From NCBI RefSeq assembly GCF_000192745.1, contig NC_015259.1:4417001-4481000 (forward strand): a DNA stretch of 64,000 nt, in the 5' to 3' direction. Shown here piece by piece: positions 32,421-43,861 of the stretch. Numbering within the stretch: the stretch's first letter is position 1; each line of letters begins with the position of its first letter. Made by a program: the position numbers and the translations under genes. The stretch is from Polymorphum gilvum SL003B-26A1. Its GTDB lineage: Bacteria > Pseudomonadota > Alphaproteobacteria > Rhizobiales > Stappiaceae. The notes under the pieces were generated by a model that worked only from the letters and a program-made list of their open reading frames with translations, was not told where the DNA came from and searched no databases.

Positions 32421-32953
32421 TCGGCACACTGGCCACCGGGCGGCTGACGCTGCGCGCACCTGAATCGGCCGATCTCGACCGGCTGGTCGCGCTCGTGGGC
32501 GACTACGAGGTCGCCAAGATGCTTGCTGTTGTGCCGCATCCCTATCGGCACGAGGACGGCCTCGCCTGGCTCGCCAGGGTGAACGCCGGGACGCCCGACG
32601 GCGAGACGACCTGGGCGGTCGACGACGGCAGCGGCCTGATCGGCTGCGTGTCGCTGGGAAAGTTGCAGCAAGCGCCCTCTTTGGGCTATTGGCTTGGTCG
32701 GCCGTACTGGGGAAAGGGCTACATGAGCGAGGCGGCACGCGCCGCCCTCGCCTGGTTCTTCGACCAATACCCGGCCGGCAAGGTGGTCAGCCAGGCGATG
32801 GACGAAAACCCGGCCTCGATGAACGTCTTGCGCAAGCTGGGGTTTCAGGACGACGGTACAGGCACTTGCTCCAGTCTCGCACGCGGCGAAGCCAGGCCGT
32901 CGACCAAACTCAGGCTCCATCGTGACATCTTCCTGCAGGCCGGGGCGGCCTGA
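32417..32953 (+). CDS. GNAT-family N-acetyltransferase, third of three
   Basis: A 178-residue GNAT protein: LATGRLTLRAPESADLDRLV, VVPHPYRHEDGLAWL, SLGYWLGRPYWGKGYMSEAA (acetyl-CoA-binding region) and AMDENPASMNVLRKLGFQDD. It resembles the first copy more than the second (both have a PHPxxxxD segment). It ends 24 bp before obgE, so it may be co-transcribed with the obgE-proB-proA-nadD run. Substrate unknown. Confidence 0.9.
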   Translation: MIGTLATGRLTLRAPESADLDRLVALVGDYEVAKMLAVVPHPYRHEDGLAWLARVNAGTPDGETTWAVDDGSGLIGCVSLGKLQQAPSLGYWLGRPYWGKGYMSEAARAALAWFFDQYPAGKVVSQAMDENPASMNVLRKLGFQDDGTGTCSSLARGEARPSTKLRLHRDIFLQAGAA

Positions 32954-34023
<1,070 letters not shown>

Positions 34024-34024
<1 letters not shown>

Positions 34025-35160
34025 TGTCTGCCCGCAAGCTCAGCGACCACAAGCGCGTCGTCGTCAAGATCGGCTCGGCCCTGCTGGTCGAGAAGGGCGA
34101 GCTGCGGCGTGCCTGGCTCGAAGCCCTGGTCGACGACCTGGCCGCACTCGCCGCCGCCGGCTGCGAGATCCTGGTCGTGTCCTCGGGCTCGATCGCGCTC
34201 GGGCGCGGCGTGCTCGGCCTGCCAAGAGGGGCGCTCAGGCTTGAGGAAAGCCAGGCTGCGGCGGCGGTCGGGCAGATCGCTCTGGCGCAGGCCTACTCGG
34301 AATGCCTCGACCGGCGGGGCCTGCGTGCCGGACAGGTGCTGCTGACGCTCGGCGATACCGAGGAGCGGCGGCGCTATCTGAACGCGCGCGCCACGCTCGG
34401 CATGCTGCTCCGGCTTGGCGCCGTGCCGATCATCAACGAGAACGACACGGTGGCGACCTCGGAGATCCGCTACGGCGACAACGACCGTCTGGCGGCGCGC
34501 GTCGCGACCATGGCGAGCGCCGACTGCCTGGTGCTGCTGTCGGACGTCGACGGGCTCTACACGGCGCCGCCGGCGACCCATCCGGACGCGGTGTTCCTGC
34601 CGGAGGTGCCGCGGATCACGGCCGAGATCGAGGCAATGGCCGGCAGTGCCGGATCGGAACTGTCGCGCGGCGGCATGAAGACCAAGATCGACGCGGCCAA
34701 GATCGCGACCTCGGCGGGCACGGTGATGGCGATCGCCTCCGGCAAGCGCCTGAACCCGCTGAAGGCCATCGACGAGGGCGCGCGCTGCACCTGGTTCCTG
34801 GCCCCGTCGACGCCGACAACCGCCCGCAAGGCCTGGATCGGCGGACATCTGGAGCCGCGCGGGGAAATCACCCTGGATAGGGGCGCCCTGGAAGCCGTGA
34901 AGTCCGGCAAAAGCCTGCTGCCGGCGGGCGTCACCGCCGTCGCCGGCACCTTCTCGCGCGGTGACGCGGTGCGCGTCCTGTCACCAGAAGGACGCGACAT
35001 CGGCCGTGGCCTGATCGCCTATGACGCGGCCGAGGCGCGTATGATCGCCGGCCGCAACAGCCGCGAGATCGAGGCAATCGTCGGCTATCCGGGACGGGCG
35101 GAGATGATTCACCGCGACGACCTCGTGCTGGATGATGCACCCGGCACGAAAGACCTGTAG
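34024..35160 (+). CDS. proB: Glutamate 5-kinase
   Basis: A 378-residue enzyme of proline synthesis that phosphorylates glutamate with ATP. The amino-acid-kinase domain (about 1-260) shows [47 protein letters not shown] and [15 protein letters not shown]. The C-terminal PUA domain (about 275-365) has [17 protein letters not shown]. The start at 34024 overlaps the obgE stop (TGATG); an in-frame GTG at 34012 is less likely. It is followed by proA after 47 bp, so the two proline enzymes are made together. Confidence 0.97.
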
Positions 35161-35207
35161 GAAAAACGACGCGGCCCAGGGCCGGAATTGAGAAACGGGA
35201 CAAGGCC

Positions 35208-36488
35208 ATGCTGGACACGGCGCAGACGACTGACATCGAAACGCTCATGGCCGACATCGGCCGGCGCGCCCGCGCGGCGGCGCGGATCCTGTCGACTGCC
35301 TCGACCGAGGCCAAGAACCGGGCCTTGACCGCCATGGCGGGCGCCGTGCGGACCGCGGCGCCTGAGATCCTGGCCGCTAATGCCCGCGACGTCGAGGCGA
35401 TGACCGCTGCCGGACAGACGGTCGCCTTCCTGGACCGCGGCACGTTGACGGCGGAGCGGATCGAGGCGATCGCCAGGACTCTGGAGGACATCGCCACCCT
35501 GCCCGATCCGGTCGGCAGCGTGATCGCCGCGTGGGAACGGCCGAACGGGCTGAAGATCGAGCGCGTGCGCACGCCGCTCGGCGTCATCGGCGTGATCTAC
35601 GAAAGCCGGCCGAACGTCACCTCCGATGCGGGCGCGCTTTGCGTGAAGGCCGGCAACGCTGTGATCCTGCGCGGCGGGTCGGATACCATCCACTCCAACC
35701 GTGCGATCCACGCGGCGCTGCAGAAGGGTCTTGCCGCGGCCGGCCTGCCCGAGGACGCGATCCAGATCGTACCGACCGCCGATCGCACCGCTGTCGGGGA
35801 GATGCTGCGCGGGCTCGACGGCAATCTCGACGTCATCGTGCCGCGCGGCGGCAAGAGCCTGGTCGCCCGGGTGCAGGCGGACGCCCGCGTGCCGGTGTTC
35901 GCGCATCTGGAGGGCCTCGTCCACATTTACCTCGACAGGGCCGCCGACCTCGACAGGGCGATCGAAGTGATCGTCAATTCCAAGCTGCGGCGGACCGGCA
36001 TCTGCGGCGCGCTGGAGACGCTGCTGGTCGACAGGGCGGTGGCGGAAACGCACCTCAGGCCGGTCGTCGAGGCGCTTCAGGCCGGAGGCTGCGAGATCCG
36101 AGGCGACGCCGAGACCCAGCGCCTGTGCACGAGCGTCGTGCCGGCGACCGGCGAGGACTGGACGACCGAGTATCTGGACAGGATCCTGTCGGTGAGGGTG
36201 GTCGACGGCCTGGACGCTGCGATCGAGCACATCGAGACCTACGGCTCGCACCATACGGACTGCATCCTGACCGAGGATGCAGTCGCGGCGGAGACCTTCC
36301 TGCGCAAGGTGGACTCGGCCATCGTGCTGCACAACGCCTCGACCCAGTTCGCCGACGGCGGCGAATTCGGCATGGGCTCGGAAATCGGCATCGCCACCGG
36401 CCGCATGCATGCGCGCGGACCGGTCGGCGTGGAGCAACTGACCAGCTTCAAATATCGCGTCCGGGGCACGGGCCAGACCCGTCCATGA
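35208..36488 (+). CDS. proA: Gamma-glutamyl phosphate reductase
   Basis: A 426-residue NADPH-dependent enzyme that reduces gamma-glutamyl phosphate to glutamate semialdehyde, the second step of proline synthesis. Motifs: [52 protein letters not shown], the catalytic Cys in [14 protein letters not shown] (about residue 266), and [20 protein letters not shown]. Length and motif order are as in the family. The N-terminal 15 residues are variable, so a slightly later start is possible. The stop overlaps the nadD start by four bases. Confidence 0.97.
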   Translation: MLDTAQTTDIETLMADIGRRARAAARILSTASTEAKNRALTAMAGAVRTAAPEILAANARDVEAMTAAGQTVAFLDRGTLTAERIEAIARTLEDIATLPDPVGSVIAAWERPNGLKIERVRTPLGVIGVIYESRPNVTSDAGALCVKAGNAVILRGGSDTIHSNRAIHAALQKGLAAAGLPEDAIQIVPTADRTAVGEMLRGLDGNLDVIVPRGGKSLVARVQADARVPVFAHLEGLVHIYLDRAADLDRAIEVIVNSKLRRTGICGALETLLVDRAVAETHLRPVVEALQAGGCEIRGDAETQRLCTSVVPATGEDWTTEYLDRILSVRVVDGLDAAIEHIETYGSHHTDCILTEDAVAAETFLRKVDSAIVLHNASTQFADGGEFGMGSEIGIATGRMHARGPVGVEQLTSFKYRVRGTGQTRP

Positions 36489-37123
36489 GCCTTGTCCCGC
36501 CCGCAGGGGGTCCGATTGCTGACTGGATGAAGCTGCCACATGCTGAGCCGGGCAACCGGATCGGCCTGTTCGGCGGCTCGTTCAACCCACCGCACTCCGG
36601 ACATCGCCTGGTGGCCGAGACTGCGCTCAAGCGGCTCGGCCTCGACCAGGTCTGGTGGCTGGTGACACCCGGCAACCCGCTCAAGGATCCATCCGCGCTG
36701 GCGCCGCTGGAGATGCGCATCCACCGCACCTCGGCGCTGGCGGACCATCCGCGCATGAAGGTGACCGCGCACGAATGCTTGCTCGGCACCCCCTACACGG
36801 CACGCACGATCGAGATGCTGCAGAACCGCCATCCGGCGTTGCGCTTCGTCTGGGTGATGGGCGCGGACAACCTCGCGAGCTTCCACCGCTGGCAGGACTG
36901 GCGCTCGATCGTGGCCCGGGTCCCGGTTGCCATCGTCAACCGGCCAGGCTCCGGCTTCGCGACGCTGTCCTCGCCCATGGCGCAGGCGTTCCACGCCGAC
37001 CGGTTGGCGGAGGAAGACGCCGGGCTGCTCCCCATCTGCAAACCGCCTGCCTGGGTATTCCTGCACGCGCCGCTGGACCCGACCTCGTCGACTCGCCTGC
37101 GCCAGCAGGACACACCGGGGTGA
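36485..37123 (+). CDS. nadD: Nicotinate-nucleotide adenylyltransferase
   Basis: A 212-residue nucleotidyltransferase of NAD synthesis, converting nicotinate mononucleotide and ATP to deamido-NAD. The HIGH-like motif is [11 protein letters not shown] (about 35-45). It is followed by [42 protein letters not shown] and the C-terminal SSTRLRQ (the ISSTxIR motif). An N-terminal extension of about 27 residues precedes the motif, so a later start (M16) is possible. The ATGA overlap with proA supports 36485. Confidence 0.95.
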   Translation: MSLVPPAGGPIADWMKLPHAEPGNRIGLFGGSFNPPHSGHRLVAETALKRLGLDQVWWLVTPGNPLKDPSALAPLEMRIHRTSALADHPRMKVTAHECLLGTPYTARTIEMLQNRHPALRFVWVMGADNLASFHRWQDWRSIVARVPVAIVNRPGSGFATLSSPMAQAFHADRLAEEDAGLLPICKPPAWVFLHAPLDPTSSTRLRQQDTPG

Positions 37124-37281
37124 CGGGAGGGCGGTAAGCGTCTTGAAATCGTCAGACTGCAGAGCTTATCTTAAGGGGCGCGCGGCAGACTAGGTCTGAA
37201 ACACTGCCGGCGCCACGGGATCTGCGGGCAATCGAGCCGCACACCCTGGAGAACCAATGGCGAAAGGCAACACACCTGACC

Positions 37282-37692
37282 ATGACCTTTGAAAGCGAGG
37301 GGATGGCTACGTCCGCCCCTCTTCAGTCCTCCGTAGGCGCAGTCCTGCAGGGCGACCTGATCGACACGGTCCTCGCGAGCCTGGACGAATCGAAGGCCGA
37401 GGACGTCGTTTCCCTGAAAATCGCCGGAAAGAGTCCGCTCGCCGATTACATGGTGATCGCTTCGGGCCGTTCTCACCGGCATGTCGGCGCGATCGCCGAT
37501 CACCTCCTGCGCGATCTCAAGGAGGCCGGCTTCGGCAACGCCCGGATCGAGGGCCAGACCCATTGTGACTGGGTGCTCATCGACGCGGGCGACGTCATCG
37601 TGCACATCTTCCGGCCGGAAGTCAGGGCGTTCTACAACCTCGAGAAGATGTGGGCCGCCGACGCGAGCGAAACGACCCAGTACATCGGCTGA
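37282..37692 (+). CDS. rsfS: Ribosomal silencing factor RsfS
   Basis: A 136-residue RsfS/Iojap protein: TVLASLDESKAEDVVSLKIA, GKSPLADYMVIASGRSHRHV, EGQTHCDWVLIDAGDVIVHI and FRPEVRAFYNLEKMW. It binds L14 and blocks subunit joining under nutrient limitation. The position after nadD and before rlmH is the conserved arrangement. Two starts are possible (ATG 37282 or 37303); the second has GAGG too close, so the first is used without certainty. Confidence 0.95.
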   Translation: MTFESEGMATSAPLQSSVGAVLQGDLIDTVLASLDESKAEDVVSLKIAGKSPLADYMVIASGRSHRHVGAIADHLLRDLKEAGFGNARIEGQTHCDWVLIDAGDVIVHIFRPEVRAFYNLEKMWAADASETTQYIG

Positions 37693-37754
37693 CGGCAGAC
37701 GGCCGATCCTGTCCCGACCAACGGAGCCCGGACACAGAGTCCGGGCATGACATC

Positions 37755-38237
37755 ATGCGCTTCGTCTTTGCAGCCATTGGTCGCATGAAGGCCGGCAGCG
37801 ACAAGGATCTTTTCGACCGCTATCTCGACCGGGCGCGCAAGGTCGGACGCGGATTGGGCGTGTCCGCCGTCGAGGTGATCGAACTCGCCGAAAGCCGCGC
37901 CGCACGCGCCGAGGACCGCAAGGGCGAGGAAGCCGCGGCCCTGCTCGCCGCCCTGCCCGGCCGGGCGCGGTTGGTGGTGCTCGACGAGGCCGGCAAGGCG
38001 ATGACCAGCGCCGGCTTCAGCGCTCTGCTGCAGGCCTGGATGGACGACGGCGTCTCCGATATCGCCTTCGCCATCGGCGGCGCGGACGGGCACGGCGCTG
38101 CGATGATCGAGCGGGCCGATGTCAGCCTCGCCTTCGGCGCGATGACCTGGCCGCACCAGATCGTGCGCATCCTGCTGGCCGAACAGGTGTACCGGGCGCT
38201 GACCATCCAGGCGGGCCACCCCTACCACCGGGCATGA
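37755..38237 (+). CDS. rlmH: 23S rRNA pseudouridine-1915 N3-methyltransferase
   Basis: A 160-residue SPOUT methyltransferase. The N-terminus MRFVFAAIGRMKAG, the central LDEAGKAMTSAGFSALLQ and the SAM-binding knot FAIGGADGHGAAMIERADVS, then MTWPHQIVRILLAEQVYRAL and HPYHRA at the end, are all family-diagnostic. RlmH methylates pseudouridine 1915 of 23S rRNA in 70S ribosomes. It lies 62 bp after rsfS. The start is placed at the conserved first beta strand. Confidence 0.96.
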   Translation: MRFVFAAIGRMKAGSDKDLFDRYLDRARKVGRGLGVSAVEVIELAESRAARAEDRKGEEAAALLAALPGRARLVVLDEAGKAMTSAGFSALLQAWMDDGVSDIAFAIGGADGHGAAMIERADVSLAFGAMTWPHQIVRILLAEQVYRALTIQAGHPYHRA

Positions 38238-38420
38238 TCGCAGACGCGCGCGGGAGCGCCCGCATATCGCCGCATTCGCCACCTAGGCTTCCTTGGCTTT
38301 CGCGTCCCGCAGACGGGAAGGTAAACGTTTCGTTAACACGCGACCGGCATGCTGCGCGACAACCGTGGCATCAGGATCGACAGAGTGGCTGCACGCCGGG
38401 TGAGACCGTTCCGGGACAAA

Positions 38421-39743
38421 ATGTTGCGCGCCGGCCTACTGACCGCGGTGCTGGCGGTCGCGTCGGTTCCTGCGCAGGCGGTAGAGGACCCGGACAAGGC
38501 TACGGCCGCCGACGAGGCGATCACCGAATCGCTCCAACGCAAGCAGCAACGCGAGGCGGAACTGGCCGCGCTGAGCCGCGACATCGAGCTGTCGGCCGGG
38601 CAGCAGAGCGAAATCGCGCGCGAGATCGAGGCCATCGACCGGGACAGTCAGGCGCTGACGGCGACGATCCTCAGGACGGCGCAGAAGGTTAAGGCCCTGG
38701 AGGGCGATCTCGCCAACACGGAACGCCGGTTGGCGCGCCTCGGCGAGAACGAGGATGCAGTGCGCGCGTCCCTGCAGGAACGCAGGGGCGTGCTCGCGGA
38801 GGTGCTGGCAGCACTGCAACGGATCGGACGACGGCCGCCGCCGGCGCTGGCTGTGCGGCCGAGCGACGCGCTGGCGGCCGTGCGCAGTGCGATTCTGCTC
38901 AATGCGGTGATGCCGGAGATCCGCATCGAGGCGGAAGCGCTGGCGGCCGACCTAGAGGAGCTGACCAGGCTCAAGACGACGATCGCAGGCGAAAAGAACC
39001 GGCTGCGCGGAGACGCGATGCGGCTTGCCGAGGAACAGTCCCGACTCGAGCTGCTGATGTCAGCCAAGCGCCGGCAGCGCGACACGAGCGCCGAGAAACT
39101 GGCCGCTGAGCGGCAACGCGCAGAGGAGCTTGCAGACAAGGCCGGGTCTCTCAAAGAATTGATCGCGCAGATGGAAGCCGAGATCGAGAGCGCCAGAGTG
39201 GCCGCAAGGGCGGCCGCACGCAGCGCCGAAAGCCGGCAGGGCGGGCGGCCGCCGGTGTCGAACCCGTTCGTCGATCCCGGACGACTCACCCCGGCGGTCG
39301 CCTTCATCGAGGCCAGAGGCCAGCTGCCGAAACCGGTTTCGGGCGTGCTGCTGAAGGATTTCGGCCAGGAGGACGATTTCGGCGGACGGACCGAAGGCCA
39401 GTCGATCGCGACGCGCCCGGGCGCGCGCATCACCGCACCGAACGACGGCTGGGTGGTCTATTCCGGGCCGTTCCGCTCGTTCGGGCAACTCTTGATCCTG
39501 AACGCCGGCGACGGATATCATGTGTTGCTGGCTGGCATGGACAGGATCGATGTGGAACTGGGGCAATTCGTGCTCGCGGGGGAACCTGTCGGAGTGATGG
39601 GCTCAACGCATTGGGCAAGTGCGTCGACGTTTGGCTTGGGCTCGACCCAGCCCGTCCTGTATGTTGAATTCAGAAAAGACGGAAGTGCGATCGACCCCAC
39701 CCCGTGGTGGGCCCGCACCGAGGAAGAAAAGGTTCGCGGATGA
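38421..39743 (+). CDS. EnvC-like murein hydrolase activator (LytM-type)
   Basis: About 440 residues. A signal peptide (MLRAGLLTAVLAVASVPAQA) precedes a long coiled coil (about 35-275), followed by a LytM/M23 domain (about 320-425: TEGQSIATRPGARITAPNDG, WVVYSGPFRSFGQLLILNAG, DGYHVLLAGMDRIDVELGQF). Zinc ligands typical of active M23 peptidases are incomplete, as in EnvC, so it probably activates amidases at the division site. The start at 38421 gives a clean signal peptide; an ATG at 38349 would add 24 basic residues. It is coupled to ctpA (ATGA overlap), a conserved pair in Alphaproteobacteria. Confidence 0.88.
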   Translation: MLRAGLLTAVLAVASVPAQAVEDPDKATAADEAITESLQRKQQREAELAALSRDIELSAGQQSEIAREIEAIDRDSQALTATILRTAQKVKALEGDLANTERRLARLGENEDAVRASLQERRGVLAEVLAALQRIGRRPPPALAVRPSDALAAVRSAILLNAVMPEIRIEAEALAADLEELTRLKTTIAGEKNRLRGDAMRLAEEQSRLELLMSAKRRQRDTSAEKLAAERQRAEELADKAGSLKELIAQMEAEIESARVAARAAARSAESRQGGRPPVSNPFVDPGRLTPAVAFIEARGQLPKPVSGVLLKDFGQEDDFGGRTEGQSIATRPGARITAPNDGWVVYSGPFRSFGQLLILNAGDGYHVLLAGMDRIDVELGQFVLAGEPVGVMGSTHWASASTFGLGSTQPVLYVEFRKDGSAIDPTPWWARTEEEKVRG

Positions 39744-41086
39744 TTCGGAAAGCTTCTCTGCTGTTCGCCGGTGTCCTGGTCGGGGCCGTCGCTGTGTCCA
39801 CCCTGTCTCAGCTGCCCCTGCGGGTCAGCGGCGCCGCCAACGCCGCAGCCTCCGACACCTATCGCCAGCTCAACCTGTTCGGCGACGTGTTCGAGCGGGT
39901 CCGCTCCGACTACGTCGAGGTTCCCGACGACGCGCAACTGATCGAATCCGCGATCAACGGCATGCTGACCTCGCTCGACCCGCATTCGAGCTATATGTCG
40001 CCGAAGACCTTCCGCGACATGCAGGTGCAGACGCGCGGCGAGTTCGGCGGCCTCGGCATCGAGGTCACGATGGAGGACGGACTGGTCAAGGTCGTCTCCC
40101 CGATCGACGACACGCCCGCGCACAAGGCCGGCGTGCTGGCCGGCGACCTGATCACCCATATCGACGGCGAGCAGGTGCAAGGCCTGAGCCTCAACGAGGC
40201 GGTCGAGAAGATGCGCGGCCCGGTCAACACCGACATCGCCATCACCGTGCGGCGCGAAGGCCGCGCCGAGCCGCTGGAGATCAAGATCACCCGCGACGTA
40301 ATCCGCATCCGCTCGGTGCGCTGGCGTGAGGAGGGTGACGTCGGCTACATCCGTGTCACCCAGTTCAACGAGCAGACCTTCGACGGTATTCAGAAGGCAG
40401 TCGAGGAACTCAGCGGCAAGATCGGTAAGTCCGAGCTGAAGGGCTACATCATCGACCTGCGCAACAATCCGGGCGGGCTGCTCGACCAGGCGATCGCCGT
40501 GTCAGACGCCTTCCTCGACCGCGGCGAGATCGTCTCGACCCGCGGGCGCAACGCCGACGAAACCCAGCGCTACAACGCCCGCGCCGGCGACCTGACCAGC
40601 GGGAAGCCGGTCATCGTTCTGGTCAACGGCGGATCGGCGTCGGCCTCCGAGATCGTCGCCGGAGCGCTGCAGGACCATCGCCGCGCGACCGTCCTGGGCA
40701 CCCGCTCGTTCGGCAAGGGGTCGGTGCAGACCATCATCCCGCTCGGGGCTAACGGCGCCATCCGCCTGACCACCGCGCGCTACTACACGCCGTCCGGCGC
40801 GTCGATCCAGGCCAAGGGCATCATCCCCGATATCGAGGTGCTGCAGGAACTGCCGGAAGACATGCAGGGACGCGGCGAGACCAAGGGCGAGGCCGGACTG
40901 CGCGGCCATCTCGAAGCCGAAGGCAAGGATGAAGCCGAGAAGGAAAGTTCCGGCAGTCAGGCCTATGTTCCCGCCGATCCGAAGGACGACAAGCAGTTGG
41001 CTCTGGCGCTCGACCTGCTGCGCGGCATCCAGGTGAACAGCGCCTTCCCGCCGATCGCGGGCGAGCGTGCGAGTGTACCGAACTGA
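39740..41086 (+). CDS. ctpA: Carboxyl-terminal processing protease (S41A)
   Basis: A 448-residue periplasmic protease. An N-terminal signal or anchor (LLFAGVLVGAVAVSTLSQL), LDPHSSYMSPKTFRDMQ, and a PDZ domain (about 100-185, FGGLGIEVTMEDGLVKVVSP) are followed by the S41 catalytic core with Ser in NGGSASASEIVAGALQ and Lys in SFGKGSVQT (Ser-Lys dyad). A charged C-terminal tail (about 380-430) follows. CtpA trims or degrades periplasmic proteins, often regulators of murein hydrolases, which fits its coupling with the EnvC-like gene. The start overlaps that gene by four bases. Confidence 0.96.
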   Translation: MIRKASLLFAGVLVGAVAVSTLSQLPLRVSGAANAAASDTYRQLNLFGDVFERVRSDYVEVPDDAQLIESAINGMLTSLDPHSSYMSPKTFRDMQVQTRGEFGGLGIEVTMEDGLVKVVSPIDDTPAHKAGVLAGDLITHIDGEQVQGLSLNEAVEKMRGPVNTDIAITVRREGRAEPLEIKITRDVIRIRSVRWREEGDVGYIRVTQFNEQTFDGIQKAVEELSGKIGKSELKGYIIDLRNNPGGLLDQAIAVSDAFLDRGEIVSTRGRNADETQRYNARAGDLTSGKPVIVLVNGGSASASEIVAGALQDHRRATVLGTRSFGKGSVQTIIPLGANGAIRLTTARYYTPSGASIQAKGIIPDIEVLQELPEDMQGRGETKGEAGLRGHLEAEGKDEAEKESSGSQAYVPADPKDDKQLALALDLLRGIQVNSAFPPIAGERASVPN

Positions 41087-41105
41087 CCCTTCAGCATAGG
41101 GCCCG

Positions 41106-41134
41106 CCGGGTCAATCCGTCGCGCGTCGACCCGG
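41106..41134 (+). terminator. Hairpin after ctpA, weak terminator candidate
   Basis: CCGGGTC (41106-41112) pairs with GACCCGG (41128-41134); the loop can extend the stem. No T-run follows, so it may only stabilise the mRNA end. Confidence 0.35.
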
Positions 41135-41200
41135 CTCCCGATGCCCTGCAAGGCCCCTCCCGCAGCGGAGCGGTCCTCCTGAGGAGTGGCAACGCGCAAG

Positions 41201-42361
41201 ATGGCGGCGGATGACCTGACTGCCCCCCTGGGGATGGGAAAGCGGAAATTCTTCCGCCTTCCGTTCGGCTTGATCGGCGCCGGCCTGTTCACGGTCATGA
41301 TTACCACGGCGCTGGTCTGGATCGGCGTCGTGGACGACCCGTTCGGCGGCGAACCTATTGCGGTGATCCCGCTCGAGAAGACCGTCGAAGGCCTGTCGTC
41401 GCGCGATATCGCGGTCGTCGAACTCAAACCCGAATTCGCCGATGGCCCGCTCGGGCCGGATGCCTCGCGATCCGCCAGGCAGGGCGCCCTCGGACCGCGG
41501 TTCGAGGGCGCCGAGGCGCAGGGCGAGGCCGGGTCGGGCGAAGGCCCCGGCGTGGCCTTGTCGACGACGCCCGATTCGCGCGTGACCGAGCGGACGGACT
41601 ACGGCCTACTGCCCAAGATCGGCGACAACGGCCTGCGGCCGCTCGACGTCTACGCCAAGCGCGTGACCGCGGAACTCGGCTCGACGCCCAAGATCGCAAT
41701 CGTGATCGGCGGTATCGGCCTGTCGGAAGCCGGCTCGCGCAACGCCCTCGACAGCCTGCCGGCGGACGTCACCCTGGCGCTGGCGCCCTACGGCAACGAG
41801 ATCGAAGGGTGGATGCAGGAGGCCCGTCAAGCTGGCCACGAACTGCTCCTGCAGCTGCCGCTCGAGCCGTTCGACTTTCCCGACAACGACCCAGGGCCGC
41901 ACACGCTGCTGGTCAGCCTGCGCGGCGCGGAATTCATGGACCGGCTCACCTGGCTTCTCAGCCGCACCACGAACTATGTCGGCGTAGTCAACTTCATGGG
42001 CGCCCGGTTCAGTTCGACGGAAGCCTCCATGCAGTATCTTCTCGAGGAGGTTACCCGGCGTGGACTGATGTATGTCGACGACGGCAGTTCGTCGCGCAGC
42101 GTCGCCCAGCCGGTCGCCTCGGCCGCCCAGACGCCGTTCAGCAAGGTCGACGTGGTGCTCGACGCCGTGCCGAAGCCGGACGAGATCAACGCCCGGCTGC
42201 TGCAGTTGGAGGCGCTGGCGCGCGCACGCGGCATCGCAGTTGCCGCCGGCTCCGCGCTGCCGGTCACCGTCAGGCAGCTCGCAGACTGGTCGCGCGACCT
42301 AGAGCAGCGCGGCCTGATGCTGGTGCCGATCAGCGCCACCGTCGATCGACCGCAGGGCTAG
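41201..42361 (+). CDS. Divergent polysaccharide deacetylase family protein
   Basis: A 386-residue membrane-anchored protein with one N-terminal helix (about 19-41, [20 protein letters not shown]). A Glu/Gly-rich linker precedes a divergent NodB-like domain (about 160-380). This has [60 protein letters not shown] and [20 protein letters not shown]. The family (DUF610/YibQ-like) is regularly encoded after ctpA in this order. The active-site pattern differs from classical deacetylases, so the reaction is unproved. The start at 41201 is the first ATG; an in-frame GTG at 41186 is an alternative. Confidence 0.88.
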   Translation: MAADDLTAPLGMGKRKFFRLPFGLIGAGLFTVMITTALVWIGVVDDPFGGEPIAVIPLEKTVEGLSSRDIAVVELKPEFADGPLGPDASRSARQGALGPRFEGAEAQGEAGSGEGPGVALSTTPDSRVTERTDYGLLPKIGDNGLRPLDVYAKRVTAELGSTPKIAIVIGGIGLSEAGSRNALDSLPADVTLALAPYGNEIEGWMQEARQAGHELLLQLPLEPFDFPDNDPGPHTLLVSLRGAEFMDRLTWLLSRTTNYVGVVNFMGARFSSTEASMQYLLEEVTRRGLMYVDDGSSSRSVAQPVASAAQTPFSKVDVVLDAVPKPDEINARLLQLEALARARGIAVAAGSALPVTVRQLADWSRDLEQRGLMLVPISATVDRPQG

Positions 42362-42485
42362 ACCGCGACGTTCGGCGGCAGCGGAAGGGGTTTCCCTCTG
42401 CCCCGTTTCTCCCGTAAAGAAGAAGCAGTCTCTTCGGACCGCACCCGCCGCCGGTGTCCGGTCCCTGCCAGCCGCCGAGCCTGCC

Positions 42486-43016
42486 GTGCACATTCCCGTC
42501 CTCGACCCCCGCTTCCCCACAGACGTCGACGGCCTGCCCTACCGGCCCTGCGTGGGAATCATGCTGCTGAATGCGGCGGGGCGCGTGTGGATCGGCAGAC
42601 GCGAGGATTCGCCGCGCAAGGTCGATCCGACCCACGCCTGGCAGATGCCGCAGGGCGGAATCGATGCAGGCGAGGATCCGCTGGCGGCCGCCTATCGCGA
42701 GCTCTACGAGGAAACCTCGGTCCGGTCGGTCAGCCTGATCGAGGAGGCGCCCGACTGGTTCGTCTACGACTATCCGCCGGCGCTCATCGGCACCACGCGC
42801 CAGGGGCGCTATCGCGGCCAGGCACAGAAGTGGTTCGCCTTCCGCTTCGAGGGTAGCGAGGACGAAATCAACATCCTACAACCGCCGGAGGGACACCAGC
42901 AGGAATTCAGCGACTGGCGCTGGGAGGAGGCCAGGAAGCTGCCGGACCTGATCATTCCGTTCAAGCGCCAGGTCTACGAACAGGTCGTCGCGGCCTTCGC
43001 GCACCTGACCGGCTGA
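42486..43016 (+). CDS. rppH: RNA pyrophosphohydrolase (Nudix)
   Basis: A 176-residue Nudix hydrolase of the RppH/NudH group. It begins [20 protein letters not shown], has [20 protein letters not shown] and the Nudix helix [11 protein letters not shown] (Ser replaces the last Gly of the box), then [15 protein letters not shown] and [20 protein letters not shown]. It removes pyrophosphate from triphosphorylated RNA 5' ends, starting decay. The start is GTG at 42486 (the first residues before LPYRP are variable). It follows the deacetylase gene as in related genomes. Confidence 0.94.
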   Translation: MHIPVLDPRFPTDVDGLPYRPCVGIMLLNAAGRVWIGRREDSPRKVDPTHAWQMPQGGIDAGEDPLAAAYRELYEETSVRSVSLIEEAPDWFVYDYPPALIGTTRQGRYRGQAQKWFAFRFEGSEDEINILQPPEGHQQEFSDWRWEEARKLPDLIIPFKRQVYEQVVAAFAHLTG

Positions 43017-43073
43017 TCGGCGCCGCCGAACCGGTCCGGCGAGACGACAAGACCGGAAAGACTGGGAGGAACC

Positions 43074-43844
43074 ATGGATCTGGGGCGAGACCTCAAGGAC
43101 AAGCGCGTCCTGATCACCGGGGCATCGAGCGGGCTCGGCGCCCATTTCGCCCGCCTGTGCGCATGCTGCGGTGCCCATGTGGCGATAGCGGCCCGTCGCC
43201 TCGACCGGCTGAAAATCCTGGCGGAGGAATTGCGCGGACTCGGCGCGCCGACGGCGGTGCCGATCGCGCTCGACGTCAGCGATGCCGCGGCGATCCACGC
43301 GGCACGAGCCCAGGCGGTCGACGGGCTCGGGGGCCTCGACATCCTGGTCAACAACGCCGGGATCGCCCGCGAGGGTCTGGCGATGAACCAGACCGCGGAG
43401 GAGTTCGACGCGGTGATGGACGTCAACCTGCGGGGTGTCTGGCTGATGGCGATCTCCTGCGGACGCCACTGGCGGGAAACCGGCACGCCGGGCGTGATCA
43501 TCAACATCGCCTCCGTGCTCGGCCTCGGGGTGGCCGCTGGGGTCGCTTCCTATGCAGTGTCCAAGGCCGGCGTCGTGCAGATGACCAAGGCGCTGGCGCT
43601 GGAATTCGCCCGCCACAACATCCGCGTCAATGCGCTGGCGCCAGGCTACTTCCAGACCGAGATCAACGAGGGCTTCTTCGAGACGGAAGCCGGCCGCAGG
43701 ACGATCGAGCGCGTGCCGATGCGGCGGATCGGCCGGCTGGAGGATCTCGACGGCCCATTCCTGCTGCTGGCGACCGACGCATCGCGCTTCATGACCGGGG
43801 CGATCGTGCCGGTCGACGGCGGCCATCTGGTCGCGCCGCTGTAA
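43074..43844 (+). CDS. SDR-family NAD(P)-dependent oxidoreductase
   Basis: A 256-residue classical short-chain dehydrogenase: cofactor loop VLITGASSGLGAHFA, basic AARRLDRL after beta-2 (suggests NADPH), LVNNAGIAREG, catalytic Ser in IINIASVLGLG, YAVSK (Tyr-x-x-x-Lys) and PGYFQTEINEGF. GGGAGG lies before the ATG. It is followed after 17 bp by an acyl-CoA dehydrogenase, so the two may degrade a shared acyl or hydroxyacyl substrate; which one cannot be told. Confidence 0.93.
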   Translation: MDLGRDLKDKRVLITGASSGLGAHFARLCACCGAHVAIAARRLDRLKILAEELRGLGAPTAVPIALDVSDAAAIHAARAQAVDGLGGLDILVNNAGIAREGLAMNQTAEEFDAVMDVNLRGVWLMAISCGRHWRETGTPGVIINIASVLGLGVAAGVASYAVSKAGVVQMTKALALEFARHNIRVNALAPGYFQTEINEGFFETEAGRRTIERVPMRRIGRLEDLDGPFLLLATDASRFMTGAIVPVDGGHLVAPL

Positions 43845-43861
43845 TCGGGAGGAGAGACGCC

